A DNA stretch of 64,000 nucleotides from Macrobrachium rosenbergii (lineage: Eukaryota > Arthropoda > Malacostraca > Decapoda > Palaemonidae). Each line of letters starts with the position of its first letter. Within the stretch, counting starts at the first letter, position 1. The notes beneath the pieces were generated by a model. That model had not been told where the DNA came from. It did no database searches and saw only the letters and a list, made by a program, of their open reading frames with translations. Shown piece by piece: positions 34,381 to 45,483 of the stretch. Both the position numbers and the translations under genes were made by a program. Where the stretch lies: positions 51,581,297 through 51,645,296 of the forward strand of contig NC_089766.1 of assembly GCF_040412425.1 (NCBI RefSeq), written 5' to 3'.

Positions 34381-36599
34381 GAACTGAGTGCCAACAACAG
34401 TTCAAAGTGAGTGTGAAAGCTTGCAGGGTTGAATTAACCCCAAAAGCTTGAATGAATGAAGAGACAGAATGGAGAAGGTCAGTGATAAAGTGAAGGAAAA
34501 AAAAGTAGGTCAGAAAATGGAACCTAGGGGAACCTCGTTACGATGGGGAAGGGACCGGATGTTTTGTTATCAATAAATGTTGGAAATGAGTATGTGAGCT
34601 AAGTTATAAGCAGGGAGATGGTGGGTAGTCTTTGGCTAGACTGCCAAATGCCTTTGAGAAGTGTCAGCAAAAGCTTCTCCTAAGTTCCTCAGAAAAGATG
34701 ACCATAACATACGAGCTAGGAAAGGCTACCAGTATATCTTTCGTCAAGGAAGCCATCCTGGGGATTTGAAGGCAAATATTTGGATACACGGTGTTAAGGA
34801 GCATTACTTAGACTGACGAAACAAGGCTTGCTAACCACCATGGCTAATGCATAAAAGTACAGTGTAACAAAAGAATTCAAATGAAGTTGAATTTATGGGA
34901 AATGATGAAAAATCAGCGATATTAGGGAAATAAGACCACGCCCCTTTGAAAAATTTGCTGTTTGTTCCAGATACGTCATAAAACCTCAGAGGGTCTGATG
35001 TCTATCCTAAATTATCATCCAATAAAAGAGTTAACAATCTCTCTCAATCTCTCTCTCTCTCATTGTCAAGTGACCGCTTCAAAACTTTGAAAGCCCACAG
35101 GGACGTTCATTTGATCTAATTAAATCTTGCAAATCCATGACTCGGGTGACTGAATAATACCTTTAACTCGATGACTGAAGGGTAACCTTCAATTCCAGTC
35201 TATCTTTCTCGTCGCCAAATGAAATAACTGCTGGATTCCATAATAATTATGGAGTTGTATTTTAGTTCTGAAGTAGCCAAAAAGCCATAAGCAAAACAAA
35301 TGATAGTTACGTCATCTATGAAACAATTGAATTACATAGCATTCGAGAGAATTTAATACCTTTAACACCGATACGGGTATTTTTTTAATGAACAATCCAA
35401 TAATGTTAAAAGAATATTCATTCCAATAAATGTTAATTTTTAGTAACCTCTCATGGGCTAATGCAGGGTTTCCTTTCAAAAAGAACATTTTTCTTCTTCT
35501 TTTTTGCATGGGTTTTTCCAGCATTGGACATTTTTCCAAATCGTCACGTGAAAGTATTGGGCATCCGCCGCGTTGGAGTCCTTTCGCTCATTCTCCCTTT
35601 GTTGTTCTCCAACGAAAAGGTTGGCAGTTGGTTTGTTCTTGCAGAACCTTGACATCCGTCGTGGATTGTTCTTTGTTTTATCACCGATTGGTTTCTGTTC
35701 TTGAACATCGTTCTCTCTCTTTCTTTCTATTAACATAATGGTGTCAAGTATGCTGCCCTAAAATGGAAAAATGCAGTATGTGTAAAATTTTCGAAATTAA
35801 GATAGGTCACCCGTTGGGCTCGTGGAACAATAATACACAAGTTACTGCAGTTTCAGAACGATTCTTCAATGCTTCATTTAGGGGGTCCCATTTGCAGTAT
35901 CTGCAACATCAGTAGTAATGCAAGGGAAACCTGCAGTATCTACCATTTTTCTCAGTTTTGTATTTTTGCAGGTACTGCAGTTTTCCAGTTTGGGGCAGTA
36001 TGGTACTTAAGTGACAGTGGCCAATAGCTTTATGCCTGGCATAATTAAAACACAAAGTATATATAAAATACGAAGTTCATTTGCAGCATTTGAACAATAA
36101 CTCCTGACCGATCCTACTCGTAGAACTGGTCTCTTGAAGTGAAATACTGAAATAAATTTCTCTGAGCTTCAAGCACTGTATTCTTCTTTTCTATCTGTCT
36201 TGCCGCGCCTTATGTCCCATTTTGCTCTTCTTGACTTGTCCACTTTGCCAACCGCAGGCTGCTCTTATATGAATGCCTCCAGCTCTAGACAATTCTGACA
36301 TTCACACCCATACATTCTAACAGATAACAGACATTGCAGAGTCTTGGCTAGCATGGAAATATCTCAAATAAACAGATTGTGAAAAAACTCCAAGAATATT
36401 ATAACTGACATGGTTTAAAGGTAATAACCCATATGGGAATTTCCTCTAACATCTTAATAAACAATTAATATAAAAAACTAACTCTTAAAGATGAGAAACT
36501 AAACAAAGAAATGGTACTAGGGGGAGTTACACAAAAATAAAATTAAAAATCCATCTCAAAAGGTGTACTTGGCAACACAACCTTACTTAGGAAAAATTA
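34381..36599. other. Unassigned sequence
   Basis: No gene is recognised. A short (CT)n tract lies near 35040-35060. Confidence 0.4.
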
Positions 36600-36619
36600 T
36601 CACACAATTTTTTTTTTAA

Positions 36620-36970
36620 TGTTGTCTGCTGAGGTAATCAGCGCCAATGATGGTCCTTTCTGGGAAGCTCTCCACTCTAACCTGTAGCTCTTGGATTTTC
36701 AGTCTGGCGTCTATGGATGTAGTGGCTTGTGGTCTGTCTGTATCATGATATTTGCCTCATACCCTTGTAAGTACAGGTGGAATTTTTCAACTGCAAATAT
36801 TATTGCTAGGCATTCATTTTCAATCGTGCAGTAGTTGTGCTCGTTCTTCTTGAGTTTCTTGTTTGCATAAGCAATTGAAAATATGCCATCTGGACACTAC
36901 TTCACGAGTATGCCTCCCAGTCCTTCATTCAATGCATCCATCTCACAATGACTCTTATTAAATCTAGCAC
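36620..36970 (-). pseudogene. Gypsy RNase H
   Basis: The minus strand reads MDALNEGLGGILVK (normally TDAS-G-GAVL), FSIAYANKKLKKNEHNYCTI, ENECLAIIFAVEKFHLYLQG and IMIQTDHKPLHP, the complete gypsy RNase H signature with the Glu in ECLAI and the Asp in TDHKPL. The first catalytic Asp is preserved within MDAL. Further on, GPSLALITSADN resembles the V-GADYLSR end. Stops interrupt the frame. Confidence 0.8.
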
Positions 36971-37036
36971 TTGTAGTATCAGTACATTTCCTAGAGTTTG
37001 CTTTAATCCATCAAATGGCTTTTGTTGAAGTTACTT

Positions 37037-37335
37037 TCACTCGACCTCGTTCAGTTGTTCCTTCTTCACTAGGTCAGTCAAAAGCACAGCAAGATTTGTG
37101 TAGTTGTTCACAAACTTCCTGTAGTAGCCTGTCAATCCTAGTACTGATCTCACCTGCATCTTCATCTTTGTGGTGATGCATCCTGGATATTCTTCAGTTG
37201 CCTCATTCTTGACTATTCTATTATAGCTATCTTTGTGTCTAGGGAATTCCACTTCATTATATAAAATGTAATACTTGGAAAGTCAAAAAGTCAGTTCTGT
37301 TTTCATCACTCTCTGGAATAGGTCCTTGAGTTCCT
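37037..37335 (-). pseudogene. Gypsy RT remnant, palm deleted
   Basis: The 71-codon frame 37037-37252 starts with a stretch resembling the RT N-terminal linker (EFPRHKDSYNRIVKNEATEE), then jumps to VRSVLGLTGYYRKFVNNYTN and LTDLVKK, the conserved thumb-connection block of gypsy RTs. The palm with its YxDD box is absent, so about 400-450 bases of coding sequence have been lost. Upstream, LKDLFQRVMKTELT near 37310 also fits the usual linker between integrase and RT, supporting continuity with the integrase. Confidence 0.75.
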
Positions 37336-37599
37336 CAGTGTGTCAACTAATGGTTTGTATTCTTAGCTCCACTTAGTATCTTACATGCTTCTTCTGCTGC
37401 ATACCTAGGTCATTTCTAATGTTGAAATCTTGGTAAATCTATTCTTTCCATGGTCGAAGTTATGGAATTACCTGGGTCCCATCAGCTTCCTCCTTGATGA
37501 CAGTCACACTCAGACATCTCTCTTCCTTGATGACATCTGCTGCTGCTTCACTCACCTCCCTTTCATTGTAGCTGACCAGGATTTTTGCATGCAGTCTTC

Positions 37600-38345
37600 A
37601 GTTCTATGTTGACATCAACCCTGTAGTCCACGCAATTAACCATTTGCTGACTTCATATGGCCCTCTTTACTTTAACACTGGCTTGTTTGCTTTCATGGTA
37701 ATAACACTAAAGCTTTCTGTTCCATCTGTAGTGATGCTTTTGGCATCCCTGTAACGCATACCAAGTCTCTCTCACTAGTTGACATGTCTCTTCCAGTTCC
37801 AACACATACTGGTAGGTATTGTAAACCTCATCCTCACAGTTTCTGGTCCACAGTTCCTTTAGCAATTGTACTGGTCCCCTCACTGCCCTTCCTTACAGTA
37901 GCTCAAACAGTGAAAATCTGGTGCTTGACTGTGGTACTTCTCAATATGTGAACAAGATTCCACGTAGATACTGGTCCTAATTCTTTGATTTATTGTGGCA
38001 CATCTTCGGCATGGACTTGAGTTTACCACTGATCCTTTCCCACCTTTTACATTTCGGGTTATACAGCATCAAGAACAGTTGCTTGGTGCATACCAAATGG
38101 CTCACCTCCATTATTTCAGAAGTAGACTGGGTACCTCAGCTGCTGAGCATTACCTTTAGGAATCCCACCCTGTTGAAAACTTACAGTAATACCACTGCTA
38201 TACACTTGGTTGCTATTTTAAGGGTGGCACTGCCTCTGGGTATCTCGTAGCAAAACCCACCACTGTATAAAGATATACTGTTGCCCCTCTCTGACACTGG
38301 CTATATAGGCCCAATCTGGTCTACAACTACTGTCTTGAACAGCTC
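37600..38345 (-). pseudogene. Gypsy integrase (frameshifted)
   Basis: Across several frame changes the minus strand reads FKTVVVDQIGPI (catalytic-core Asp region), SGGFCYEIPRGSATLKI (canonically a D-YATRYPEA-P segment), VGFLKVMLSS then GTQSTSEIME (second Asp region, with the Asp lost), LKSMPKMC, FSLFELL then GRAVRGPVQLLKELW, and finally GPYEVSKWLI near 37640, a C-terminal GPF/Y-like module. The order of these blocks is that of a gypsy integrase core followed by its C-terminal domain. It lies upstream of the RT remnant on the coding strand. Confidence 0.75.
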
Positions 38346-38365
38346 TTCCATTAATGGTGGGAATG

Positions 38366-38553
38366 ACTCATCTCTGTCACCAGGATTTGCTTCACTTCTT
38401 CAGCCACCTTGCCCTGGAAAACAAGCCATAATATGTCACTTATAACCTTTAACTTATTTGGGCATGATACATCTCTGGCATCAGGATTTGCATAACTTTT
38501 CCAGCAACCCTGCACTAGAAAGCACAACATAATATGCCATTAGTAACCTTTAA
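38366..38553. repeat. Tandem duplication inside the gypsy element
   Basis: A unit of about 95 bp occurs twice: atctctg-tcaccaggatttgc ... acctttaactta at about 38369-38459 and atctctggcatcaggatttg ... acctttaactta at about 38470-38553. It lies between the protease-like and integrase regions and probably arose after insertion. Confidence 0.65.
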
Positions 38554-38959
38554 CTTAGAATTTCCTACACCCTTGGCTAGACTGGAATCCTTCTGTTGGG
38601 TTTCTTTTAGTTCCTCTGATCCTATGTGTGGCATGCTAGGAGCTACTGCCAACTGCTTGATACTGCGTTTCTTTCACTGGTTTTGGGCTCTCAACACAAC
38701 CACTGCTGTCTCAGTAGCAGCCCTGCATCACTTTCCTCTGGCTTGTCCTTTAGTTCATCTATCCCTATAGCTTTCTCAGTCATCTCAGCTTTGGCTTTAC
38801 CACTATTTCAAGGATAAGGTCATGAATGGAGTTATCTAAACATATGGAATACTTTCTCCTCACATAGCAAGATGTGTTATATAAACCTTTGCAACTGAAC
38901 TGAACAACTAAGGATAATCCCATCAGTTATTTGGTCCACAGATACCAAACTTCAATGTA

Positions 38960-39325
38960 CGACTGTACTTGAACAACCTTCTCTTTATCTACATAACCTT
39001 CATCAGCTGGTAAATTACGGTGCCTCTTCCTCTGTATCCTCATAGCCCAATAGGTAGTTCAGCTCCATCTGCCAGATTCAGCTTACCATCTCTGATGTAG
39101 TCTTCCAACTAGGCTATGCCAACATCTTCACAAATCATGATAGCAGTCACCTCCCTCGGCTCTTTCACTAATATAGCATGGGCTGCCTTTTGCTTGATCT
39201 TCTGCTTGTGACAAATAAAGCACCCACCTTCATTCTTTCTCTCTGCTTTCTGCTTGCCCATCTTGTAGTCCTTGGGTTTCTAGTTACTTCAGCTAAACTT
39301 CTTCACTGGCATCTGAAATTTCATC
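38960..39325 (-). pseudogene. Gypsy zinc knuckle and protease-like region
   Basis: The minus strand reads GGCFICHKQKIKQKAAHA near 39220, a partial zinc knuckle, and DYIRDGKLNLADGAELPI near 39080, which resembles the strand before a retroviral-type protease active site. No intact DTG/DSG triad is visible after it. This assignment rests on order and short similarity. Confidence 0.45.
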
Positions 39326-39739
39326 TCAAGTTTTTAAGTACAGCTCACCAGTCTGTACCTTCAGTATTCTCCCTTTGGAATAGAGCCATCTCAGTTGAAC
39401 GATTACTGACAAACAGTACCTCATCAGTAAGTATGCTGAATCACAGAACTCTTTTCTGCATCCAACCATTTCACTCCACTTGTTGAAATACACAAGTAGC
39501 CTAGTTTTAAATTGGTATATAGTCTCATATTGTCCTGAGTTAGTGTCACAAAATTTCTTCCTGTATCCCTCTTCTGTCATTTTATATCCCTTCAAAAGTG
39601 CTTTCTTTAGGCTATCATAATTCTTGGCTTCATCAATACACATATAAGAAACAATTTGCAACCCCTTATCTGTACGTATTTGGCTGAGGCAATTAGCATT
39701 CACTGGCTGAACAGTGAAGTCCTGTCTCCCCATGCACAA
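39326..39739 (-). pseudogene. Gypsy gag (capsid-like)
   Basis: A 137-codon frame with YDSLKKALLKGYKMTEEGYR, KFCDTNSGQYETIYQFKTRL and LVYFNKWSEMVGCRKEFCDS. This is the helical capsid pattern (LLkrY-lTeegYRkkF... R-L-Y-- kW) shared by invertebrate gypsy gags and related SCAN-like domains. It is the most 5' coding piece of the minus-strand element. The frame degenerates after residue 110, and the first residues may not be the native start. Confidence 0.7.
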
Positions 39740-39905
39740 ACCTCACCAAAGTTTGAAAATGTTGAGTCACTCCTTACATGGAAATGTCTGGAATCTATGT
39801 CCTATTAAGTTTCAGTAGGTACAGTCACCACAAGCACATGTTAACAGCATTCACTGTGTAATGTTTGTTATCAAGGTTCTCAGTGTTATGTCACCAGTTA
39901 TGTAG

Positions 39906-40020
39906 CAAAAATGTTGCATTTTTTAATGTTCAGAGATGGTTTCTTTCATTCCAAATTAATGAGATGTGATGTACAGATTAAGAATTGTCAAGAGAATTTT
40001 TTCTTAATGTCATATGTAAT
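39906..40020. other. Probable LTR remnant of the integrase-first gypsy
   Basis: In the minus direction this lies directly before the ctaca/tggtgac junction and so should be the 3' end of that element's 5' LTR. It is cut off by the solo LTR at 40021. Confidence 0.4.
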
Positions 40021-40446
40021 TGTAAAGTCACCACATCGACGCCAGCGGAGTGCTTCGAAGGCGTCATTAATTAAGTCTCCGCTGAGCAAGTTTTCTTTGG
40101 TGACTTCCCATTTTCTTCACACTCAATTGGTCACGCCTAAACGTGCCAGGTCACGCATTTTCTACCATTTTAACTTTATACGTATTTGTGCAACTGTCAT
40201 AATTTATGTATCGTATGTTTCTTTATTCACAGGCATCAAGACTGTATCCATATTGAAACTCTGTATGTTTTGTATTGTAAATTGTACTCATTCGCCGCAT
40301 ATTATTGTTAATTGTTTTGACCTCAGGTCGCAATCAATGTCATTGTCTTCCGCGGTCCGGCACCAGTCGGCCGCTATATAAACTGCCTGGATCTGTAATA
40401 AAGTAGCAGTAACTTTTACCTGCTCGTTTCTTTTGCACCTCTTACA
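40021..40446 (+). mobile_element. Solo LTR with TAAT target duplication
   Basis: This 426-bp segment begins tgtaaagtcacc and ends ttgcacctcttaca, so the ends are TGTAA...TTACA. It is flanked on both sides by taat (40017-40020 and 40447-40450), a 4-bp target duplication. A TATA-like ctatataaac lies at about 40373 and aataaa at about 40397, fitting a promoter and polyadenylation signal in + orientation. The neighbouring gypsy coding sequence is on the opposite strand, so this LTR is a separate insertion. Its diverged relative is at 27359-27752. Confidence 0.85.
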
Positions 40447-40754
40447 TAATTATTAAATGCTCTTTAAAAAAGGTTCAACTTTGGTCAAAGATTACTCCTA
40501 AGTGGGAGAAATAACTCAGCAGTCCTCATTGTTTGGTAAGTATTTTTCACTGTTTTTATGCTGGCCACACTAATTACTTTTCTTGCGTGTATGCTGTAAT
40601 ATCAGGTTAAGAAATGTGAATGCACACATTTCAATTAATGATTTTCACTACCCTTAAATGCACTGATGAAATATTTATCTGTATTTTGGCTTTTTCCTTG
40701 TTTATCGAACTGATCACTCACTGCTGTAGGTTTCTTGTAGGCAGCAGTTAGATT
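40447..40754. other. Unassigned sequence between gypsy pieces
   Basis: Nothing is recognised. It may include LTR or 3' sequence of the second gypsy element. Confidence 0.35.
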
Positions 40755-40769
40755 TGATGCCCAAATCTG

Positions 40770-41160
40770 GAGAGGGTGATATGGTAGGGTTGTTCCCATC
40801 CCCTAGGTTGGTCTGAGCCTGTCTACAGATACCCAGTCCTCAGTGTCAAGTAAGGATAATTTGAAGGCTTTGCATTTTCTTTTGACGACTGAGGATAGAC
40901 CTCTGAATGGTAGGGTTACGGGAGTCTTGTGGCATCATTCCTGATGAATATGAACCAGCAGATGTTCAGTTGGTCAAAGTCTTTCAACAACTTTTCACAG
41001 TCTTTTTAATTCTGTGTCTAGGCGACTGGCATTGCTGGTTGGGAAGATGGTCTCTCTGAACACCAGTTTGGTAGGGGAACCATTGATTTTATTGTTTTGG
41101 TACTGTGCATGGACCAAAGATTACAGGGTTGTTGCATCTTGCAATGAGAGATCAGTGGGT
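40770..41160 (-). pseudogene. Gypsy integrase C-terminus
   Basis: Minus-strand reading gives ELVFRE near 41080 (normally ELVYG-PLRLP), LDTELKRL, then KRKCKAFKLSLLDTEDWVSV followed by DRLRPT near 40815. The last block is the conserved C-terminal end of gypsy integrases (KaF-l-i-G-edWVSiDRLKPA). Frame breaks occur between the blocks. Confidence 0.75.
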
Positions 41161-41221
41161 TCTTTCAGTCGTGCTTTTGGTGGCTGGGTTGTATGCTGTT
41201 TGCCAGTGTCCTGGGAATCTT

Positions 41222-42038
41222 TCATAGGGGGTGTATGTCTGTGAGTCTGTGAGTCCTTGGGGTCCAAGAAGAGGGGACCATTTGGAAGGAGAATAGGTCC
41301 AAGAGGCAGAGATGAGTGAAGTCCATCAGCAACCTACAATACCAAAGGAAGTTGGTACCGAGTAGGATGTCAGCAATGATAAACCCCCACTTGTATTTCC
41401 TTCCCACTAGGTCGAGGATGGGGTTCCATCAGTTGTCTGATTTTATGGAGTATCTGTTGACAGCTAATAGGTTTAACTGGGCTTCTGGTGGGTACCAGCA
41501 GTTATCTTTTGATGTGTATAATGGATTTAAACATTCTACAATCCTTCCTCATGCCAGAGGCATAATTGGTGATGCACACATGATGGGGATCTCCCGCAGC
41601 TGTAGCAGTTACTGCTATTTTTCCTGGGGGGCCGCCTTGCTTGTCATCTCTCCAGCTACCTTTTGGGTCACAGTCCCTGGCCATTTTCCCAAATTTACAG
41701 TTGTAAAAACCCAGTACAGGCAGCCGGAGGTACCCTTCTGTCAGATTTTGTGTGGCTGATTTTACAGGACATTGGCTTCTCTGACTCCATAGACTGCATG
41801 GATGGTATGCTGTGAGGTCTTGGAGGCCTATGGCAACTTTCCTGTCTTTCTCAGGAGGTCTACCATGGGTTTCTGTCAGCAGTGGGAATGACAGAGCAGA
41901 TGTGACTTGGAAGATGGCACAGCCAAATCTCTCTGGAAAACTGACCCTCTGCGTCAAGCTCTGGTAGTGTGAGGTGGGACTCGTGCTCATCCCACGATGC
42001 CCTGCTGATGTGTCCCCCAGTAGGGGCGTGTCTGGCAT
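41222..42038 (-). pseudogene. Gypsy gag end and protease
   Basis: The frame 41502-42038 contains FYNCKFGKMARDCDPKGSW, a degenerate gag zinc knuckle, then a linker. After a frame change the frame 41222-41407 gives VGRKYKWGFIIADILLGTNF and LLMDFTHLCLLD, the C-terminal half of a gypsy protease (G-k-w-FiIADv--pilGaDFL---gLlVD--). The protease active-site triad is expected near 41500 but is not intact. Confidence 0.7.
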
Positions 42039-42060
42039 GGGAAGGCTGCAAAGAACTCCA

Positions 42061-42529
42061 AGATTAGGAACTGGTGAAGTTCTTCACAGGCAACCTTCTC
42101 TTGTGCATCCAGCCAGTGCTTGATGTAGAGGGAGAGTGTCTAGGATCACCTCAAGAACAGTCTGCTTTTCTTCGTCGAGCTAAGAGCATACTAGAGGCAG
42201 AACTATACCTCTGCCCTCTGGAATAAGACAGATAGCCTAGGCATCTCTTATGCTTTAACCTCTTTGGGACTGTTCCCAGGCAGTAGAATCAGTGTATGTA
42301 GTCCATTAGTTGCCAAGTTTTGAGGTGAGAACCAATTTTTATATCTACCGTGCTATAGAAACAATATTTTCAAGCTCTCAAAAGAGAGCTAGCCAGATCA
42401 TAGATGCTGTATTCAGATTTTCAGTGGCTTTGTTTTGGCAGGTAAGGCCATATTTAGTCTGTTAGTTGCCAAAGGTTTAGTGTGAGTACCATGCTTTGTC
42501 TTCCATTGAACTGCATGGTTTTAAATATG

Positions 42530-42532
<3 letters not shown>
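42061..42532. other. Unassigned sequence
   Basis: Nothing is recognised; probably gag or leader of the second gypsy element at its left part. Confidence 0.35.

Positions 42533-42586
<54 letters not shown>
42533..42586. repeat. (CT)n microsatellite, 54 bp
   Basis: A perfect CT array, with a shorter CT tract nearby at about 42688-42703. Confidence 0.95.
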
Positions 42587-42590
<4 letters not shown>

Positions 42591-43504
42591 TATTATCTGG
42601 AGGATATATGGTGGGGGTTTCTTTAGTATCATCGTTTAGTGTCATTCTTCCTACATCAATGTTAAAACTTGTTATCCCTCGCAGCATCTCTCTCTCTCTC
42701 TCTGCATCCTCGGCTGTAGGGTATTGTGACGGGTGTCTTCGGATATTTATAAGCTGTCTGAATATCTATCACAATCTAACATATATCCAAATAATGTTGG
42801 CATGTTATGAAGCAATTTTCTGTAGCCAAATGGCCTTGACTATGCAGAATTACTTTCATCTCAGATCACTTGGGATGTTTCTATTTAAGGCTTTTGGTGT
42901 TGGGTGTCCGTGATGTGATGGGAGATGGACCTCATATAGATGTGTTAGGTTAACAGATTCATAGTTCCCACCAAACATAAATTTATGTATTAAGTTCTCC
43001 TCATGTTCCACTCTGTAGAGAATGTATAATTCCTCATTCAGAATGGGGACACCAGGATAAGGAGGCTGATGTTTTAGACTGCTACTTTTTCAGAAAGAAC
43101 ACAAGGAGCAACTAGCAACTATTCAAGTCTTCCTTAAAGGCTGTGTAGTTTGTCATTCTATAACAGTTTTATTAGTTTCCATTACAAACAGTGGTTTGGA
43201 TATTGAAATTTTCTACTTGTATGAAATCTTCTCTTATGATGTCCAGATATCTATAGTGGTTAAGAGGTGCTACATCCAGAACAGTTCTTTGTAAACAGAA
43301 TCCCAGCAATTGCAGTGGGTAAAGGTCCTGTTCACACAGGCAGACATGTCTGAGTGTTCTGAACTCACTGCATTGTCCTACTTTGTGGGTCTGCGATATA
43401 TAGAAGAATTATTTTCAAACTTATTATTGTGGATGTACATAATATAAATAGCAGGCTTTGGGGTCATGGAAAGAATGTTTCCTTGGCTACGGCGATGTAC
43501 ATAC
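42587..43504. other. Unassigned sequence
   Basis: No gene or named repeat is recognised. Confidence 0.4.
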
Positions 43505-43585
43505 TGGACTTAGTGGGCCAGCCCTAGGAGAGCTGTTAATCAGCTCAGTGGTCTGGTTTAACTAAGGTATACTTAACTTAACTTA
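43505..43585 (+). mobile_element. tRNA-derived SINE, 3' fragment
   Basis: Contains gggccagccctaggagagct, gttaatcagctcagtggtct and ctaaggtatacttaactt, matching the tail of the SINE at 27880-28178. Confidence 0.8.
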
Positions 43586-43650
43586 GTCTAAGGTCATATC
43601 ACTCAGCATCCTTCAGGCGAAAAATGTGAAAGTGTTTGTGTCTGGAACAG

Positions 43651-43910
43651 AATGGAATATAGAATTTAGGCAAGAGTCCTAACGCTGGGACCTATAAGGT
43701 CATTCAGCACTGAAAAGAAAAACTGAGAGTGAAAAAATGTTTGAAAGGTGTAGCAGGAGGAAAACCTCGCAGTTGCACAATGAAACAATTGTCAGGAGAG
43801 GGTGGATAGCAAGATGGAAGAAAGTGATTATGAATGGAGGTACAGTAAACGGAATGAAAGGGGTTTCAGCTAGGGGCCGAAGGGACACTGCAAAGAACCT
43901 CAAGTAATGC
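43651..43910 (+). repeat. S300 repeat, copy
   Basis: Starts aatggaatatagaatttagg and contains ggaggaaaacctcgcagttg and agctaggggccgaagggaca. It is truncated at the right end. Confidence 0.9.
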
Positions 43911-44131
43911 AAGAAGTGAATCTGATCAAACAAATTCTGCCATTTTCAGTCAAATATGCCTTAGGCATCAACAGCGTAAATAAGATTTTCATTACAAATT
44001 TTCATATGCTGGGGAATCTTCCGGATCTCTGGCAAAGGTTATTATTCATATTCTTAAGAATGTCTCAACAGCTGCTTGGAAAAAATGATGAAAGCGGTCA
44101 GGAATTGGATAACCTAAGTGGTATGCTTCAC

Positions 44132-44395
44132 TCATTACTTATGGTTCTTTGTAACATCCCTTTGGCCCTTATCTGCAACCCTTTTCATTCCTTTTACTCT
44201 ACCTCCGTTCACATTCTTTCTTCCGTCTTACTTTCCACCCTCTCCTAACAATTAATTCATAATGCAACTGCGAGGTTTTCCTCCTGTTACACCCGTCAAA
44301 TTTTTCTACTATAAATTTCCGTTTCAGCGCTGAATGGCCTCATAGGTCCCAGGACTTGGCCTTTGGCCTAAATTCTGTATATTCTATTCTAAGTA
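44132..44395 (-). repeat. S300 repeat, inverted copy
   Basis: Reads attacttatggttctttgta through aggacttggcctttggccta and ends in an attctatattctattct tail. Confidence 0.9.
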
Positions 44396-44598
44396 GCATG
44401 CCTGGAATTTCACTAGTTTACAGTTTCCTAACTACAGGTCAACAGAGTAAAAACAATTTTGTAGAGCCTTATCAATCAGGAAGCCTCCGAATCAAATGTT
44501 CTATTGTGGAGAGAAGTCGGTTTTCACAATGAAAATGAAGAGGTAGCCATGAAAAATCTGATAAGCCAAGCACAAAAATTGAAGGCTAACCAAAAAAA

Positions 44599-44630
44599 AA
44601 AAATAAATAAATAAATAAATAAATAAAAAA
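44599..44630. repeat. (AAAT)n microsatellite
   Basis: Seven or so AAAT units within an A-rich tract. Confidence 0.9.
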
Positions 44631-44789
44631 CTGTTAAAGGAAATACACATTTAACATTCAAGTTGTTTCACAATTCAACCCTCACGCTGATAAATCACTA
44701 GAGTAAGAACCTTGTCCCCAAACTTTGTACCAAGTAGCAAGTACCAATTTTAGTTATCCGTAAAAGAAAACTTGTGATGCTATTTGTTT

Positions 44790-45119
44790 GTTTGTCTGCA
44801 CTTTTTCTCTCCGCCCTCAGATCTTAAAAACTGCTGATGCTAGAGGGCTGCAAATTGGTATGTGGATCATCCACCCTCCAATCATCAAACATACCAAATT
44901 GCAGCCCTCTAGCCTCAGTAGTTTTTATTTTATTTAAGGTTAAAGTTAGCCATGTTCATGAGTCTGGCTCCTCTCTAGGTACCAACAACACAGGCCACCA
45001 CCGGGCCGTGGTTGAAAGTTTCATGGGCCGCGGCTGAGTTTCATGGGCCGCGGCTGAGTTTCATGGGCCGTGGCTGAAAGTTTAATACAGCATTATACGC
45101 TGTACAGAAAACTTGATTG
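44790..45119 (-). repeat. Hairpin repeat (hp-rep), copy 2, left piece
   Basis: An inverted copy with the stem pair ctgatgctagagggctgcaa / ttgcagccctctagcctcag around 44835-44920 and a run of direct gagtttcatgggccgcggct units (45015-45080, three to four copies). It is interrupted at 45119 by the insertion at 45120-45483 and resumes at 45484. Confidence 0.85.
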
Positions 45120-45483
45120 GTTAATTTTTCGGAAGACTCTAGCCAGCCATTTCGAAGGGCACCAGCTAGCCGTTTTTGCATGAAAAACATTTTGGGTTTT
45201 TCATGCAAAAATGGCTAGGAAATGATAGGGCACTTAAAGAACCTAAAAATACCAACCTATCATAACCTAGGAGTGTGTCCTGGTTACATCTTAGCTATGG
45301 AGGCGGGTGGGGGCCAGGTACTGTCATACCTTATAAGTCGTAATTTGATTAATTATTTTTCTCTGTTATTATGCATTTGGGAAGGTTATGCATTGAGAAG
45401 AATTTTTTGTTTTGATGTGTTTTACCCAAGGAAAATATAAATTATAAAGTGGGAGGTGGCTGGAGTCTTCCGAAAAATGACCA
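45120..45483. mobile_element. 364-bp inverted-repeat insertion inside hp-rep
   Basis: The ends are inverted repeats: gttaatttttcggaagactc / gagtcttccgaaaaatgacc, about 27 bp with few mismatches. The 7-mer ttgattg flanks it on both sides (45113-45119 and 45484-45490), a target-site duplication, and joining the flanks recovers the normal hp-rep sequence (aaaactcgattgcgccgaag in other copies). A second internal hairpin, ctagccgtttttgcatgaaa / tttcatgcaaaaatggctag, lies at about 45167-45218. No transposase frame is present. Confidence 0.85.

Larger units (their letters stand above)
36600..39905 (-). mobile_element. Gypsy retrotransposon with integrase before RT (Gmr1-like)
   Basis: Read on the minus strand, this 3.3-kb element has gag (39739-39326), a zinc knuckle and protease-like region (about 39280-39050), integrase (about 38345-37600), an RT remnant (about 37330-37037) and RNase H (about 36965-36630). 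Integrase upstream of RT is the Ty1/copia order, but the sequences are gypsy-like, as in Gmr1-like elements. The RT palm is deleted and frames are broken throughout, so it is inactive. In the minus direction a tggtgac word, a usual primer-binding-site start, lies about 39892-39886, just after a ctaca LTR-like end. Confidence 0.75.
40755..42060 (-). mobile_element. Second gypsy retrotransposon, internally deleted
   Basis: On the minus strand, gag zinc knuckle and protease (about 42040-41220) are followed directly by the end of the integrase (about 41150-40770). RT, RNase H and most of the integrase are missing. The domain style fits an ordinary invertebrate gypsy element (protease-RT-RNase H-integrase order), unlike the neighbour at 36.6-39.9 kb, whose sequences differ. 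Confidence 0.75.

Noticed and set aside
39906..40446. The 426-bp LTR as the 5' LTR of the integrase-first gypsy
   Set aside because: Its TATA-like and polyadenylation signals point in the + direction while the element is on the minus strand, and it has its own taat target duplication.
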